From contig NZ_CABVPR010000056.1 of NCBI RefSeq assembly GCF_902499135.1, forward strand, positions 1-38,954: 38,954 nt of DNA, in the 5' to 3' direction. Source of the stretch: Burkholderia dolosa (GTDB lineage Bacteria > Pseudomonadota > Gammaproteobacteria > Burkholderiales > Burkholderiaceae). The first letter of the stretch is position 1, and each line of letters starts with the position of its first letter. Below, piece by piece: positions 16,807-26,199 of the stretch. The notes under the pieces were generated by a model. It saw nothing but the letters and a program-made list of their open reading frames with translations. It was not told the DNA's origin and ran no database searches. The position numbers and the translations under genes are program-made.

Positions 16807-19289
16807 GCGGGCTGCCCGGGCGGGTCGCCTGCCGCGTAGCGCGCCCACATCCCGTGGAACGCATCCTCGAGATGGCGCGCGAAGCGTGCCGCATCGCATA
16901 GCGGCGACGCGAGCGTGCGCTCGCGCAGCGTCGCGCGCAAGCGGGCGAGCGCGTCGCGGTCCTGCGCGAACGCGGTCGCCTTCGCGAGATATGCGCGTTC
17001 GTCCGCGGCGATCCAGTCGCTCATCCCGGCCGCATGCAGCAGGCTCTCGCAGATGTGCGTGACGAACCGCGAGCCCTTCATTCCGATCACCGGCACGCCC
17101 ATCCACAGCGCTTCGGCCGTCGTCGTGCCGCCCGGATACGGAAACGGACTCAACGCGATGTCGATCCGGTTGTACGCGCCGAAATACTCGGCGCGCGGCG
17201 AGCCGGCCTCGAGGATCAGCCGCTGCGCGTCGATCCCGTGCCGCGCGAAGCGTTCGAGCGTCGCACGGTTCAGGTCGCCGGTGCCGAGCTCGTGCGCCTT
17301 CAGCATCAGCCGCGCACCCGGCAGCGCATGCAGCAGCTGCGACCACAGCGCGACGACGTCGTCGCTGATTTTCGTCAGCTTGCCGAAGCAGCCGAACGTC
17401 ACGTGGCCGTTCGCGTCCATCGGCAGCGGGCCGACCGCGACGTCGTGCGCCGGCGGCGTGAAGCACAGGTAGCTGTCCGGCAGCCGCCACGGCTGCTCGA
17501 CGAAGTGATGCGCTTCGTCGGCGGGCAGCGTGTGCGCGTCGCCGATGAAGTAGTCGATCTCGCGGCAGCCGGTCGTCGCGAAAAAGCCGAGCCAGCTCGC
17601 CTGCACGGGCGCCGGCCGGTGCGCGAACACCGGCAGCCCGCTCCAGTTCGTATGACCGGCCAGATCGACGAGCACGTCGATGCCGTCGTCGCGGATCATC
17701 TGCGCGGCCTGGTCGCGGCTCATGCACGTGAGCTTCTGCCAGCTCGCGAAACGCGGCTTCAGCCGCGCGGTCACGCCGTCCTCGATCGCGAACGTCACGT
17801 ACGCGTGCGGTTCGATCCGCGTGCGGTCGAGATGCGCGAGCACGCTTTCGAGGAAGATGCCGACCGGATGCTGACGCAGATCGCCGGACACGAAGCCGAC
17901 GCGCAGCGGACGGCCGCGTGCGTCGCGCGCGCGCTGCTCGCGATCGTGCTCGAAACGGCGCGCGTCGCGCGCCAGATAGTCGCCGTAGCGGCGCGCTTCG
18001 GCGATCCAGTCGTCCGGCGCGAACAGCGGCGAAATCGACATGTTGAACATCAGGCGCGCATATGCACGGTGCGGATCGTGATCGACCGCGTCGCGGAACG
18101 CGGCGATCGCGCCCGCGAAATCGCGCTTCGCCCACAGGATGTCGCCGAGCGTCAGCCGGATCTTCATCGGATCGACGCCGAGTTCCTGCGCCTTCCGGTA
18201 TTCGTCCATCGCGTCGTCGAGCTTGTCGAGGCGAAACAGCGCGGCCGCGAGATTGTGGTGCGCGTCCGCGTCGTCCGGGTTCAGGTCGATCGCATGGCGA
18301 TGACTGAGTTCGGCTGCCGCCATCCGGTCGAGGTTGTGATACGCGAGACCGAGGAAGTTGTACGCGTCCGCGAGCTCCGGATCGAGTTCGATCGCATGCC
18401 GGCACAGCCGCACCGATTCCTCGTATTCGCCCTGCTGGCAGCGCAGCTCGCCGAGCCGCGCCCATGCGGGCGCGTAGCCGGGATCGATCTCGCACGCGCG
18501 TTCGAACAGCCGCGCGGCGCCGTCGAAATCCTGGATGCCGCGCAGCGACAGTCCGAGCGCGTAGTGCGCGGGCGCGTCGTCGGGTTCGAGGCCCGCGCGT
18601 GCATGCGCGAGCGCGCCGTCGAAATCGCCGGTCGCGCGCAGCGCGGCGGCCAGCCCGCGATGCGCGGCGCGCAGTTCCGTATTCAGTTCGAGCGCGCGGC
18701 GGTAGTGGACGATCGCGTCCGCAAGCCTGTCCTGCGCGCGCAGGACGTTGCCGAGATTGCTATGCGCGTCCGCGTACGTCGGCTGAAACGCGATCGCCTT
18801 TCCGTAGCTCGCGGCGGCCGCATCGAGTTCGCCGACGTCCTGCAGCACGTTGCCGAGGTTGTTGTACGCCTCCGCGTAGCCGGGCCGCAACTCGATCGCG
18901 CGCGAGCAGCTCGCCATCGCTTGCGCCGGCTCGCGTGCGTCGCGCAGCGCGTTGCCGAGATTGTTGTGCGCTTCCGGATAGTCGGGGCGCAGCGCGATCG
19001 CGCGCCGGTAATGCGCGATCGCGTCCGCGAGCCGCCCGCATTCGCGCAGCATGTTGCCGACGTTGTTGAAGTACGACGCGTCGGGGCGCGCAACGAGCGA
19101 ACGCGTCATCAGCGCGAGGCCCGCGTCGTATTGCTTCAGCTGGCATGCGAGCAGCCCGAGAAAATGCATCGCGTCCGGCTGCTCCGGCTCGGCCGACAGG
19201 ATCGCGTCGTACAGCGTCTTCGCTTCGCCCAGACGCCCGGCCTGATGATGCGCGAGCGCGTGCTGCAACGTGTCGTGGAGATCGTTCAT
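16803..19289 (-). CDS. TPR-GT41 glycosyltransferase B
   Basis: This 828-aa protein has about twelve TPR units (residues 1-410) followed by a GT41 domain from about residue 458. It contains [41 protein letters not shown] with the lysine equivalent to OGT K842, and [18 protein letters not shown]. The start at 19289 is set by a 4-nt ATGA overlap with the stop of gene C, which makes the longer open frame unlikely. Residues 11-202 are nearly identical to gene C at protein and DNA level, whereas the later TPRs (203-410) differ completely. This suggests recent duplication or conversion of the front part with a separate choice of later TPRs. Donor and acceptor are unknown; a role in flagellin glycosylation is inferred from context. 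Confidence 0.9.
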   Translation of the reverse strand: MNDLHDTLQHALAHHQAGRLGEAKTLYDAILSAEPEQPDAMHFLGLLACQLKQYDAGLALMTRSLVARPDASYFNNVGNMLRECGRLADAIAHYRRAIALRPDYPEAHNNLGNALRDAREPAQAMASCSRAIELRPGYAEAYNNLGNVLQDVGELDAAAASYGKAIAFQPTYADAHSNLGNVLRAQDRLADAIVHYRRALELNTELRAAHRGLAAALRATGDFDGALAHARAGLEPDDAPAHYALGLSLRGIQDFDGAARLFERACEIDPGYAPAWARLGELRCQQGEYEESVRLCRHAIELDPELADAYNFLGLAYHNLDRMAAAELSHRHAIDLNPDDADAHHNLAAALFRLDKLDDAMDEYRKAQELGVDPMKIRLTLGDILWAKRDFAGAIAAFRDAVDHDPHRAYARLMFNMSISPLFAPDDWIAEARRYGDYLARDARRFEHDREQRARDARGRPLRVGFVSGDLRQHPVGIFLESVLAHLDRTRIEPHAYVTFAIEDGVTARLKPRFASWQKLTCMSRDQAAQMIRDDGIDVLVDLAGHTNWSGLPVFAHRPAPVQASWLGFFATTGCREIDYFIGDAHTLPADEAHHFVEQPWRLPDSYLCFTPPAHDVAVGPLPMDANGHVTFGCFGKLTKISDDVVALWSQLLHALPGARLMLKAHELGTGDLNRATLERFARHGIDAQRLILEAGSPRAEYFGAYNRIDIALSPFPYPGGTTTAEALWMGVPVIGMKGSRFVTHICESLLHAAGMSDWIAADERAYLAKATAFAQDRDALARLRATLRERTLASPLCDAARFARHLEDAFHGMWARYAAGDPPGQPA
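18684..19259 (-). repeat. Near-identical 576-bp direct repeat, copy in GT41 gene B
   Basis: The segment encoding residues 11-202 of GT41 gene B matches the same segment of gene C at 21182-21757, offset by 2498 bp. Only three amino acid differences were seen (Asp/Gln, Leu/His and Val/Ala near residues 173-194), plus scattered third-position changes. Both copies have the same orientation. Confidence 0.9.
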
Positions 19290-21787
19290 GATGCGTGTGC
19301 GGTTTCCGTATAGCGTTCCCACATGCCGACGAAAGCGTGTTCGAGATGCCGCGCGAAGCGCGCCGCGTCACATAGCGGCGACGCGAGCAATTGCGCACGC
19401 AGCCCGGCGCGCAGCGCGGCCAGCCGCGCGCGATCCTGCGCGGCCGACACGGCCTTCGCGACGTAGTCGTCCTCGTCGGCCGCGATCCAGTCGCTCATCC
19501 CGGCCGCATGCAGCAGGCTCTCGCAGATGTGCGTGACGAAGCGCGCACCCTTCATCCCGATCACCGGCACGCCCATCCACAGCGCTTCGGCCGTCGTCGT
19601 GCCGCCTGGATACGGGAACGGGCTCAGCGCGACGTCGATCCGGTTGTACGCGGCGAAGTATTCCGCGCGCGGCGATGCGCCGTCGAACGCGAGCCGGCCT
19701 GCGTCGATCCCGTGCTGCGCGAAGCGCGCGGCGGTCGCATCGCGCACGGCCGCCTGCTCGAGTTCGCGCGCCTTCAGCAGCAGCCGCGCGGTCGGCAGCG
19801 CGTGCAGCACGCGCGCCCACACGCGCACGACGTCGTCGCCGAGCTTCACGAGCTTGCCGAAGCAGCCGAACGTCACGTGCCCGTTCGCGGCCATCGGCAG
19901 CGGGCCGACCGCGACGTCGTCGGACGGCGGCGTGAAGCACAGATAGCTGTCCGGCAGCCGCCACGGCTGCTCGACGAAGTGATGCGCTTCGTCGGCGGGC
20001 AGCGTGTGCGCATCGCCGATGAAGTAGTCGATCGCGTCGCACCCGGTCGACGCGAAGAAGCCGAGCCAGCTCGCCTGCACGGGCGCCGGCTTCCAGCCGA
20101 ACACCGCGAGCCCGCTCGCCTGCGTGTGGCCGGCGAGATCGACGAGCACGTCGATCTCGTCGTCGCGGATCGTGCGCGCCGCCGCGTGCGGCTCGACGCG
20201 CGCGATCGAACGCCACACGGCCGCATGCGGCTTCAGGCGCGCGGTGATCGCGTCCTCTTCGTCCGACGTCGCATACACGTGCAGCGCGATGCGCGTGCGA
20301 TCGAGATGCGCGAGCACGCTTTCGAGAAAGATGCCGACCGGATGCTGGCGCAGGTCGCCGGACACGAAGCCCACGCGCAGCGGCCTCTGCCGCGCGCGCG
20401 CCGCGCGTTCGCGCGGGTCGTGCGCGTAGCGCGTCGAACGGGCCGCGACGTGGCGGCCGTAGCGGCGCGCATCGTGCAGATACGTGTCGGGCGGCACGCT
20501 CGCGGACGCGGCCGACGCGAACAGCAGCCGGCTCAGCACTTCAGCCGCGCCGTCGTCCGCGTCGTCATGCACGTACGACAGCGCGTCGCGGTAGGCGCTC
20601 GCCGCCGCATCGACGTTGCCCTGCGCGCGCAGGATGTCGCCGAGATTCACATACATCGACGCGGTCGGACGGCCGGCATCCAGCGCGCGACGGCAGAAGA
20701 CGAGCGCATCGTCGGGCCGCTCGCGCTTGAGCAGCACGACCGACAGGTTGTGGCACACGCCGGCGTCCGCCGGATTCAGCGCGAGCGCGGTGCGATAGCT
20801 CGCTTCGGCTGCGGCGAGGTCGCCGAGTCCGTGATACGCGTTGCCCGCGTGGTTGTGCGCGTCGGCCAGGCCGGGCGCGAGACCGATCGCGTGCTGCGCA
20901 TGCGCGAGCGCCTCCGCGTAGCGTGCCTGGCGGCGACGCACGCCGCTCAGGTTCGCGTGCGCGACGGCCAGCGACGGATCCAGTGCGATCGCGCGCGCAT
21001 AGTGCGCGGCCGCGCGTTCGAGGTCGCCGGCGTCGCGCAGCACGCCGGCCAGGTTGTTGTGCACGCTCGCATCGCCGGATTCGGCCGCGGCCGCGCCCAG
21101 CACCTGCGCGGCTTCGGCGAGTTCGCCGCGCGCCCACAGCGACAGCCCGAGCCCGTGCCGGGCGGCCGGCAGCGCAGGAAGCAGTTCGAGCGCGCGGCGG
21201 TAATGCGCGATCGCGTCCGCGTGCCTGTCCTGCGCGCGCAGGACGTTGCCGAGATTGCTATGCGCTTGCGCGTACGTCGGCTGAAACGCGATCGCCTTTC
21301 CGTAGCTCGCGGCGGCCGCATCGAGTTCGCCGACGTCCTGCAGCACGTTGCCGAGATTGTTGTACGCCTCCGCGTAGCCGGGCCGCAGCTCGATCGCACG
21401 CGAGCAGCTCGCCATCGCTTGCGCCGGCTCGCGTGCGTCGCGCAGCGCGTTGCCGAGGTTGTTGTGCGCTTCCGGATAGTCCGGGCGCAGCGCGATTGCG
21501 CGCCGGTAATGTGCGATCGCGTCCGCGAGCCGCCCGCATTCGCGCAGCATGTTGCCGACGTTGTTGAAGTACGACGCGTCCGGGCGTGCAACGAGCGAGC
21601 GCGTCATCAGCGCGAGGCCCGCGTCGTACTGCTTCAACTGGCATGCGAGCAGCCCGAGAAAATGCATCGCGTCCGGCTGCTCCGGCTCGGCCGACAGGAT
21701 CGCGTCGTACAGCGTCTTCGCTTCGCCCAGACGCCCGGCCTGATGATGCGCAAGCGCGGCCTGCAGCCGCGTTTCGATCGACTCCAT
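19286..21787 (-). CDS. TPR-GT41 glycosyltransferase C
   Basis: This 833-aa paralogue of gene B has about twelve TPR units and then a GT41 domain from about residue 463 ([59 protein letters not shown]). The lysine pair in FGKLVKL keeps the OGT K842 equivalent. Residues 11-202 nearly repeat those of gene B, while residues 203-460 are divergent (AARHGLGLSLWARGELAEAA and following). The ATG at 21787 lies 12 bp after the stop of the methyltransferase gene, the only non-overlapping junction in this train. Its own stop overlaps the start of gene B. TPR regions that differ before similar catalytic domains suggest different protein sites or partners. Confidence 0.9.
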   Translation of the reverse strand: MESIETRLQAALAHHQAGRLGEAKTLYDAILSAEPEQPDAMHFLGLLACQLKQYDAGLALMTRSLVARPDASYFNNVGNMLRECGRLADAIAHYRRAIALRPDYPEAHNNLGNALRDAREPAQAMASCSRAIELRPGYAEAYNNLGNVLQDVGELDAAAASYGKAIAFQPTYAQAHSNLGNVLRAQDRHADAIAHYRRALELLPALPAARHGLGLSLWARGELAEAAQVLGAAAAESGDASVHNNLAGVLRDAGDLERAAAHYARAIALDPSLAVAHANLSGVRRRQARYAEALAHAQHAIGLAPGLADAHNHAGNAYHGLGDLAAAEASYRTALALNPADAGVCHNLSVVLLKRERPDDALVFCRRALDAGRPTASMYVNLGDILRAQGNVDAAASAYRDALSYVHDDADDGAAEVLSRLLFASAASASVPPDTYLHDARRYGRHVAARSTRYAHDPRERAARARQRPLRVGFVSGDLRQHPVGIFLESVLAHLDRTRIALHVYATSDEEDAITARLKPHAAVWRSIARVEPHAAARTIRDDEIDVLVDLAGHTQASGLAVFGWKPAPVQASWLGFFASTGCDAIDYFIGDAHTLPADEAHHFVEQPWRLPDSYLCFTPPSDDVAVGPLPMAANGHVTFGCFGKLVKLGDDVVRVWARVLHALPTARLLLKARELEQAAVRDATAARFAQHGIDAGRLAFDGASPRAEYFAAYNRIDVALSPFPYPGGTTTAEALWMGVPVIGMKGARFVTHICESLLHAAGMSDWIAADEDDYVAKAVSAAQDRARLAALRAGLRAQLLASPLCDAARFARHLEHAFVGMWERYTETAHAS
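21182..21757 (-). repeat. Near-identical 576-bp direct repeat, copy in GT41 gene C
   Basis: This is the partner of the copy at 18684-19259. Homologous exchange between the copies would remove one gene-sized unit of 2498 bp and leave an intact hybrid with the start of gene C and the rest of gene B. Confidence 0.9.
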
Positions 21788-21799
21788 CGCGCGCGACGC

Positions 21800-23005
21800 T
21801 CAGTACGGATGCGGTTCGCGGCCGAAGTCGATCAGCCGGCCTTCGTGCTCGATCATCACCGCGTTCGCCGCGATCCCTTCGCGCGACATCTCCGCGACGA
21901 TGTCGCGCGCGCGCCATTGCGTCGGGATGATGATCACGTCGGCCGGCGCCGCCTTCAGCGCGTCGCGGAACTCGATCTTCTGCCCGGTGCCCGGCACGTA
22001 CGTGCCGACCTTGTCCGGATCGGAATCGACGACGAGCGGAAAGCGCGCGGCATCGGCATCGAAGTGATGGATGAACGCGGCCGCCTTGCCGGTGCCGCCC
22101 CAGATCGCGACGCGCCGCCCCGATTCGGCGAGCGCTGCGAGCTGCGCGGCGATCGCCGCGCGGTGCTCGACCGACCGCGCGGCGAAGCGCATCGACGCAT
22201 CGGCGCGGTCGCGCGCTTGCGCGGACACACCGAGCCGCACGAGCGCATAGACGACTTCGCCGTCGTAGCCGTGCGCGAGCGTCGCGATCTCGCCCGCGCG
22301 CGCCATCAGCGTGCGGAACGATTCGGTCGTGAACTGCGACACGTGCTCGTAGAAGAAATCCGCGAGACGCTCGGTGTCGAACACGCGATCGATGCACGGC
22401 ACCTCGGCGAACAGCCAGCACGCGTTCGGCTGGCGCGACGCGGCCCATGCGAGCTGCTCGACGAGCTTCGCGGGCTCGGTCAGGTGTTCGAGCACGTGGC
22501 GGATCACGATCGCGTCGGGGCGGAATGCAGGCATGTCCGCGAGCGGCGCGAACAGCCGCGCATGGAATTCGATCCCGTGGCCGGTGCCGGCGCTCGCGTT
22601 CGGGTCGAAGCCCGCGAAGCGGCCGCCGCGGCTCGCCTGCGCGAGCCCACGCACGAAATGCCCTTCGCCGCAGCCGATCTCGACGACCGTCGGTTCGGCC
22701 GGCAGCGCGCCGAGCAGCAGATCGCGCGTGGCGGCGAGATGGCCTTTCCAGATTCCGCCACTGTTGAACATCCGGTTCGGATTGCTTTGATATGGAATCG
22801 CGTCGTAGCTGAACCGGTGATTCCACACGTGCGAACACTGCGGACACTGGACGAACTCCAGCGCATGGCGCGGCAGCGCGCGCGCCGCTTCAGCGGACGC
22901 GGGCCATGCGAGCGTCGCGAGCGTGCGCTCGCCGGCGCAGAAGAACGGCGCGGCGACCGTGTGGGCACAGACGGGACACGTGGCGTCGATCAGGTCGGAA
23001 CTCAT
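21800..23005 (-). CDS. Sugar C-methyltransferase-like protein (zinc finger, SAM and C-terminal domains)
   Basis: This 401-aa protein has the three-part layout of deoxysugar C-methyltransferases (TylC3 type). The N-terminal zinc site has CPVC (C10, C13) and CPQC (C54, C57). The SAM-binding Rossmann domain has [11 protein letters not shown] (107-117) and HVLEHL. The C-terminal domain (about 250-401) has [17 protein letters not shown] and [16 protein letters not shown], as in the Methyltransf_14 family. Known members C-methylate dTDP-keto-deoxysugars, so it may put a branch methyl on the glycan sugar. The start at 23005 overlaps the stop of the epimerase gene by 4 nt (ATGA). The sugar substrate is not determinable from sequence. 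Confidence 0.85.
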   Translation of the reverse strand: MSSDLIDATCPVCAHTVAAPFFCAGERTLATLAWPASAEAARALPRHALEFVQCPQCSHVWNHRFSYDAIPYQSNPNRMFNSGGIWKGHLAATRDLLLGALPAEPTVVEIGCGEGHFVRGLAQASRGGRFAGFDPNASAGTGHGIEFHARLFAPLADMPAFRPDAIVIRHVLEHLTEPAKLVEQLAWAASRQPNACWLFAEVPCIDRVFDTERLADFFYEHVSQFTTESFRTLMARAGEIATLAHGYDGEVVYALVRLGVSAQARDRADASMRFAARSVEHRAAIAAQLAALAESGRRVAIWGGTGKAAAFIHHFDADAARFPLVVDSDPDKVGTYVPGTGQKIEFRDALKAAPADVIIIPTQWRARDIVAEMSREGIAANAVMIEHEGRLIDFGREPHPY

Positions 23006-23943
23006 GCATTCACCAGTTTGCGGAAATAGGCGATCGTCTCCTTCAGGCCGTCCTCGAGCGCGATGCCCGGCTGCCAGTCGAGACGCTGGCGCGCGCGGCC
23101 GATGTCGGGGCGGCGCTGCAGCGGATCGTCGACCGGCAGCGGCCGGTATTCGATGCGGCTTTTCGAGCCGGTGAGGCGCAGCACGCATTCGGCGAGCTCG
23201 CGGATCGTGATTTCGGTCGGGTTGCCGAGGTTCACGGGGCCCGTGTCGTCGTCCTGGTCCATCATCCGCAGCAGCCCTTCGACGAGATCGTCGACGTAGC
23301 AGAACGAACGCGTCTGGCTGCCGTCGCCGTACAGCGTGATCGGCTCGCCGCGCAGCGCCTGCATGATGAAGTTCGACACGACGCGCCCGTCGTCGGCGCG
23401 CATGCGCGGCCCGTACGTGTTGAAGATCCGCACCACGCGGATGTCGACGCCGTGCTGACGGTGGTAGTCGAAGAACAGCGTCTCCGCGCAGCGCTTGCCT
23501 TCGTCGTAGCACGCGCGCGGCCCGTTCGGATTCACGTTGCCCCAGTAGCTTTCCTGCTGCGGATGCTGCTGCGCGTCGCCGTACACCTCGCTCGTCGACG
23601 CCTGCAGGATCCGCGCGCCGCAGCGCTTCGCGAGACCGAGCATGTTGATCGCGCCGAGCACGGCGGTCTTCACCGTCGACACCGGATCGCTCTGGTAATG
23701 CACGGGGCTCGCCGGGCACGCCATGTTGAACACGCGGTCGGCTTCGACGTACAGCGGCAGCCACACGTCGTGACGGATCACCTCGAAATTGACGCGACCG
23801 ATCAGGTGCGCGATGTTGCGCTTGCTGCCGGTGTGGAAGTTGTCGACGCACATCACGTCGTGGCCCGCGTCGACCAGCCGTTCGCACAGGTGCGAGCCGA
23901 GAAAGCCCGCGCCGCCGGTCACGAGCACCGACGTGCCGCTCAC
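23002..23943 (-). CDS. UDP-glucuronate decarboxylase (UDP-xylose synthase)-like SDR
   Basis: This 313-aa extended short-chain dehydrogenase has the NAD-binding loop GGAGFLG (10-16), the catalytic Tyr and Lys in CYDEGKR (Y146, K150) and STSEVYGD. The run [15 protein letters not shown] and the RACYDEGKR segment are hallmarks of UDP-xylose synthase (UXS), which oxidises and decarboxylates UDP-glucuronate to UDP-xylose. The start is a GTG at 23943 whose GTGA overlaps the stop of gene D; no ATG lies at a sensible place. Alternatives are dTDP-glucose 4,6-dehydratase or a UDP-glucose 4-epimerase, but the UXS signatures fit better. It implies a pentose donor made on site for one of the adjacent glycosyltransferases. 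Confidence 0.85.
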   Translation of the reverse strand: MSGTSVLVTGGAGFLGSHLCERLVDAGHDVMCVDNFHTGSKRNIAHLIGRVNFEVIRHDVWLPLYVEADRVFNMACPASPVHYQSDPVSTVKTAVLGAINMLGLAKRCGARILQASTSEVYGDAQQHPQQESYWGNVNPNGPRACYDEGKRCAETLFFDYHRQHGVDIRVVRIFNTYGPRMRADDGRVVSNFIMQALRGEPITLYGDGSQTRSFCYVDDLVEGLLRMMDQDDDTGPVNLGNPTEITIRELAECVLRLTGSKSRIEYRPLPVDDPLQRRPDIGRARQRLDWQPGIALEDGLKETIAYFRKLVNA

Positions 23944-25736
23944 GACGACGCTCCGGGCGCGGCTTCGACGTGGCGAGCCCACATCGCGTGCAGCGCGTCC
24001 TCGAAGTGGCGGGCGAAGCGGCGCGCGTCGCACAGCGGCGACGCGAGCACCTGCGCGCGCAGCGTCGTGCGCAGCACCGCGAGCTCCGCCGGATTGCCGG
24101 CGAACGCGACGGCCTTCGCGACGTACGCGTCGTCGTCGGCGGCGATCCAGTCCGGCAGGCGCGCCGCATGCAGCAGGCTTTCGCAGATGTGCGACAGAAA
24201 GCGCTCGCCGCGCCGGCCGAGCACCGGCACGCCCATCCACAGCGCTTCGGCGGTCGTCGTGCCGCCCGGATACGGGAACGGGCTCAGCATCAGGTCGACG
24301 CGCCGATACGCGGCCAGATAGTCGGCGCGCGGCGAGCGGCCTTCGAACTGCAGCCGCTCGCCGCCGATGCCGTGCGCGGCGAAGCGGGCGGCGAGCGCCG
24401 TCTGCTCGTTCGCGTCGTCCAGATGCGGCGCCTTCACGAACAGCTTCGCGTTCGGCACGTCGCGCAGCACGCGCGACCACACCGCGACGACGCGATCGGT
24501 GATCTTCGCGAGCTTGCCGAAATAGCCGAACGTCGGATGGCCGTTCGCGAGCATCGGCAGCGGGCCGCCGTCGATCGCGACGTCCGCCGGTGTGAAGCAC
24601 AGGTAGCTGTCCGGCAGGTGCCACGCGCGTTCGACGAAATGCGACGCCTCTTCGGGCGGCATCACGTGGCGGTCGCCGAGCACGTAGTCGATCGCGCGCA
24701 TCCCCGTGCTCGCGAAATAGCCGGGCCAGCTCACCTGCAGCGGCGCGGGCTTCCATGCGAACAGCGGCAGCCGATTGTGGATCGTGTGGCCGGATGCGTC
24801 GATCAGCACGTCGATGCGGTCGTCGCGGATCCGCGCGGCGGCGGCCTCGTCGCCGATGCCGGCGAGCGACGTCCACGCCGCGCAGCGCGGCTTGATGCGC
24901 GCGGTCACGTCGTCCTCGACGTCGCGCGTCGGATACGCGTACAGCTCGATGCGCGCGCGGTCCAGATGCGCGAGCATCCCTTCGATGAAGTAGCCGACCG
25001 GGTGCGACTTCAGGTCGCCCGACACGATGCCGACGCGCAGCGGCCGGCCGATGCGCGCGGTCAGATCGACGTGCCACGTCGACCACGGGCGCGCGCGCTG
25101 CGTGACGAGCGCGTCGAAGCGCGCGGCTTCGTCGAGATACGCGCGCACGTCGTACGCGTCGCTGTAGTGATACGCGAACAGCAGGTTGCTGCGCGGCTCC
25201 GGCAGCTCCGGGCGCAGCGCGACCGCATGCTGGTATGCCTCGAGCGCGGCCGGAATCTCGTTCAGGTCGAGCAGCGCGTTGCCGAGATTGTTGTACGCCT
25301 GCCCGTTGTCCGGCTGCAGCGCGATCGCGCGGCAGAACGCGTCGACGGCCGCGCGCGCATTGCCCGCGAGCCGCTGCGCGTTGCCGAGGTTGTTGTACGC
25401 GTCGACGTAGTCGGGCTTCAGCTCGAGCGCGAGGCGAAAGCACTCGGCCGCCGCCGCGGGCCGGTTGTGCGCCTGCATCACGTTGCCGAGGTTGTAGTAG
25501 TAGATCGCGTCGGGCCGGATCTCGATCGCCGCCATGATCAGCTCGGACGCTTCGTGATAGCGCCCGTACTGATGACCGATCAGGCCGAGCAGGTGAAGCG
25601 CGTCCGCGTGCCGCGGCTCGACCTCGAGGATCCGGCGATACAGCGTTTCCGCCTCTTCGAGGCGGTCGGCCTGATGAAGCGCCAGCGCCGCTTCGATCGT
25701 CGCGGCGGGGGAGTCGGGCATCGTGAGTTCAGTCAT
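23940..25736 (-). CDS. TPR-GT41 glycosyltransferase D
   Basis: This 598-aa protein is the shortest of the four paralogues and the first gene of the minus-strand train. About five TPR units (residues 10-185, [20 protein letters not shown]) are joined to a GT41 domain from about residue 231 ([57 protein letters not shown]). The lysine of KLAKI aligns with OGT K842. The start at 25736 (MTELTMP) is chosen over an internal Met at 25721; a weak AGG lies upstream. The frame is open to 26225 but that part is not TPR-like. The promoter should lie in 25737-26199. Its divergence from genes B and C suggests an older, distinct role. Confidence 0.88.
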   Translation of the reverse strand: MTELTMPDSPAATIEAALALHQADRLEEAETLYRRILEVEPRHADALHLLGLIGHQYGRYHEASELIMAAIEIRPDAIYYYNLGNVMQAHNRPAAAAECFRLALELKPDYVDAYNNLGNAQRLAGNARAAVDAFCRAIALQPDNGQAYNNLGNALLDLNEIPAALEAYQHAVALRPELPEPRSNLLFAYHYSDAYDVRAYLDEAARFDALVTQRARPWSTWHVDLTARIGRPLRVGIVSGDLKSHPVGYFIEGMLAHLDRARIELYAYPTRDVEDDVTARIKPRCAAWTSLAGIGDEAAAARIRDDRIDVLIDASGHTIHNRLPLFAWKPAPLQVSWPGYFASTGMRAIDYVLGDRHVMPPEEASHFVERAWHLPDSYLCFTPADVAIDGGPLPMLANGHPTFGYFGKLAKITDRVVAVWSRVLRDVPNAKLFVKAPHLDDANEQTALAARFAAHGIGGERLQFEGRSPRADYLAAYRRVDLMLSPFPYPGGTTTAEALWMGVPVLGRRGERFLSHICESLLHAARLPDWIAADDDAYVAKAVAFAGNPAELAVLRTTLRAQVLASPLCDARRFARHFEDALHAMWARHVEAAPGASS

Positions 25737-26199
25737 CGTGGTAAGCCAACCTGGGTTCGATACGGCGCCGAGCGCGTGCGCGAAGCGGCCGGCACGCGAT
25801 GGAGACGACACACATCGGAATGCGGCGCGGCGCCCGCGCGGACAGCCTTCGACATGCGAGCATTCTCGGCGCGAGCCGGCCGTTCCAATCGACGGAGCAG
25901 GTGGCGGATTTGGTCGCTTTTCGGGTGACTGCGGACACCGCCCGACGGTCGCCCGCCGGGCGGCGCACACGATCCGGATCGGGCGTGCGAGCCGAGCGCG
26001 TGCACGCGCGGCCGGCATTCGCGGAAATGCGGGGTGAAACGGCCCGCTAATCCGGCCTTTAGACGCGGCCAACCGCCGATAGACTCGCATCCAGACTGGG
26101 AGGCGTCCATTGCGCAGACGGTTGTGCCGCGCGCGAGCCGCTGCCGGCCCACGGCTGGGGATGTCCCCGAATCCACCCTCAGCGCCTGGAGCCAAGTGC
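25737..26199. other. Divergent control region of the glycosylation island
   Basis: This 463-bp gap sits between the first genes of the two divergent trains and should hold both promoters. The clearest signal is GCCGATAG at 26075-26082, which matches the sigma-28 -10 box in 7 of 8 positions and points to the plus-strand train; no good -35 lies at the right distance. I found no convincing sigma-70 or sigma-54 promoter. A GGAG at 26188-26191 serves the first plus-strand gene. Confidence 0.5.
26075..26082 (+). promoter_or_regulatory. Possible sigma-28 -10 element
   Basis: GCCGATAG differs from the FliA -10 consensus GCCGATAA only at the last base. The bases where a TAAA-type -35 should be are CCTT, so the match is partial. 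If real, it would place the plus-strand sugar genes under the same sigma factor as flagellin. Confidence 0.28.

Noticed and set aside
14551-18495. 1314-aa reading of GT41 gene A with a long N-terminal extension
   Set aside because: The extension is gene B read in another frame; the ATG at 16806, in an ATGA overlap, begins the TPR sequence.
25737-26199. Sigma-54 promoter in the divergent region (TGGCGG...GC near 25910)
   Set aside because: The GG-GC spacing is off by one and the rest of the consensus is missing.
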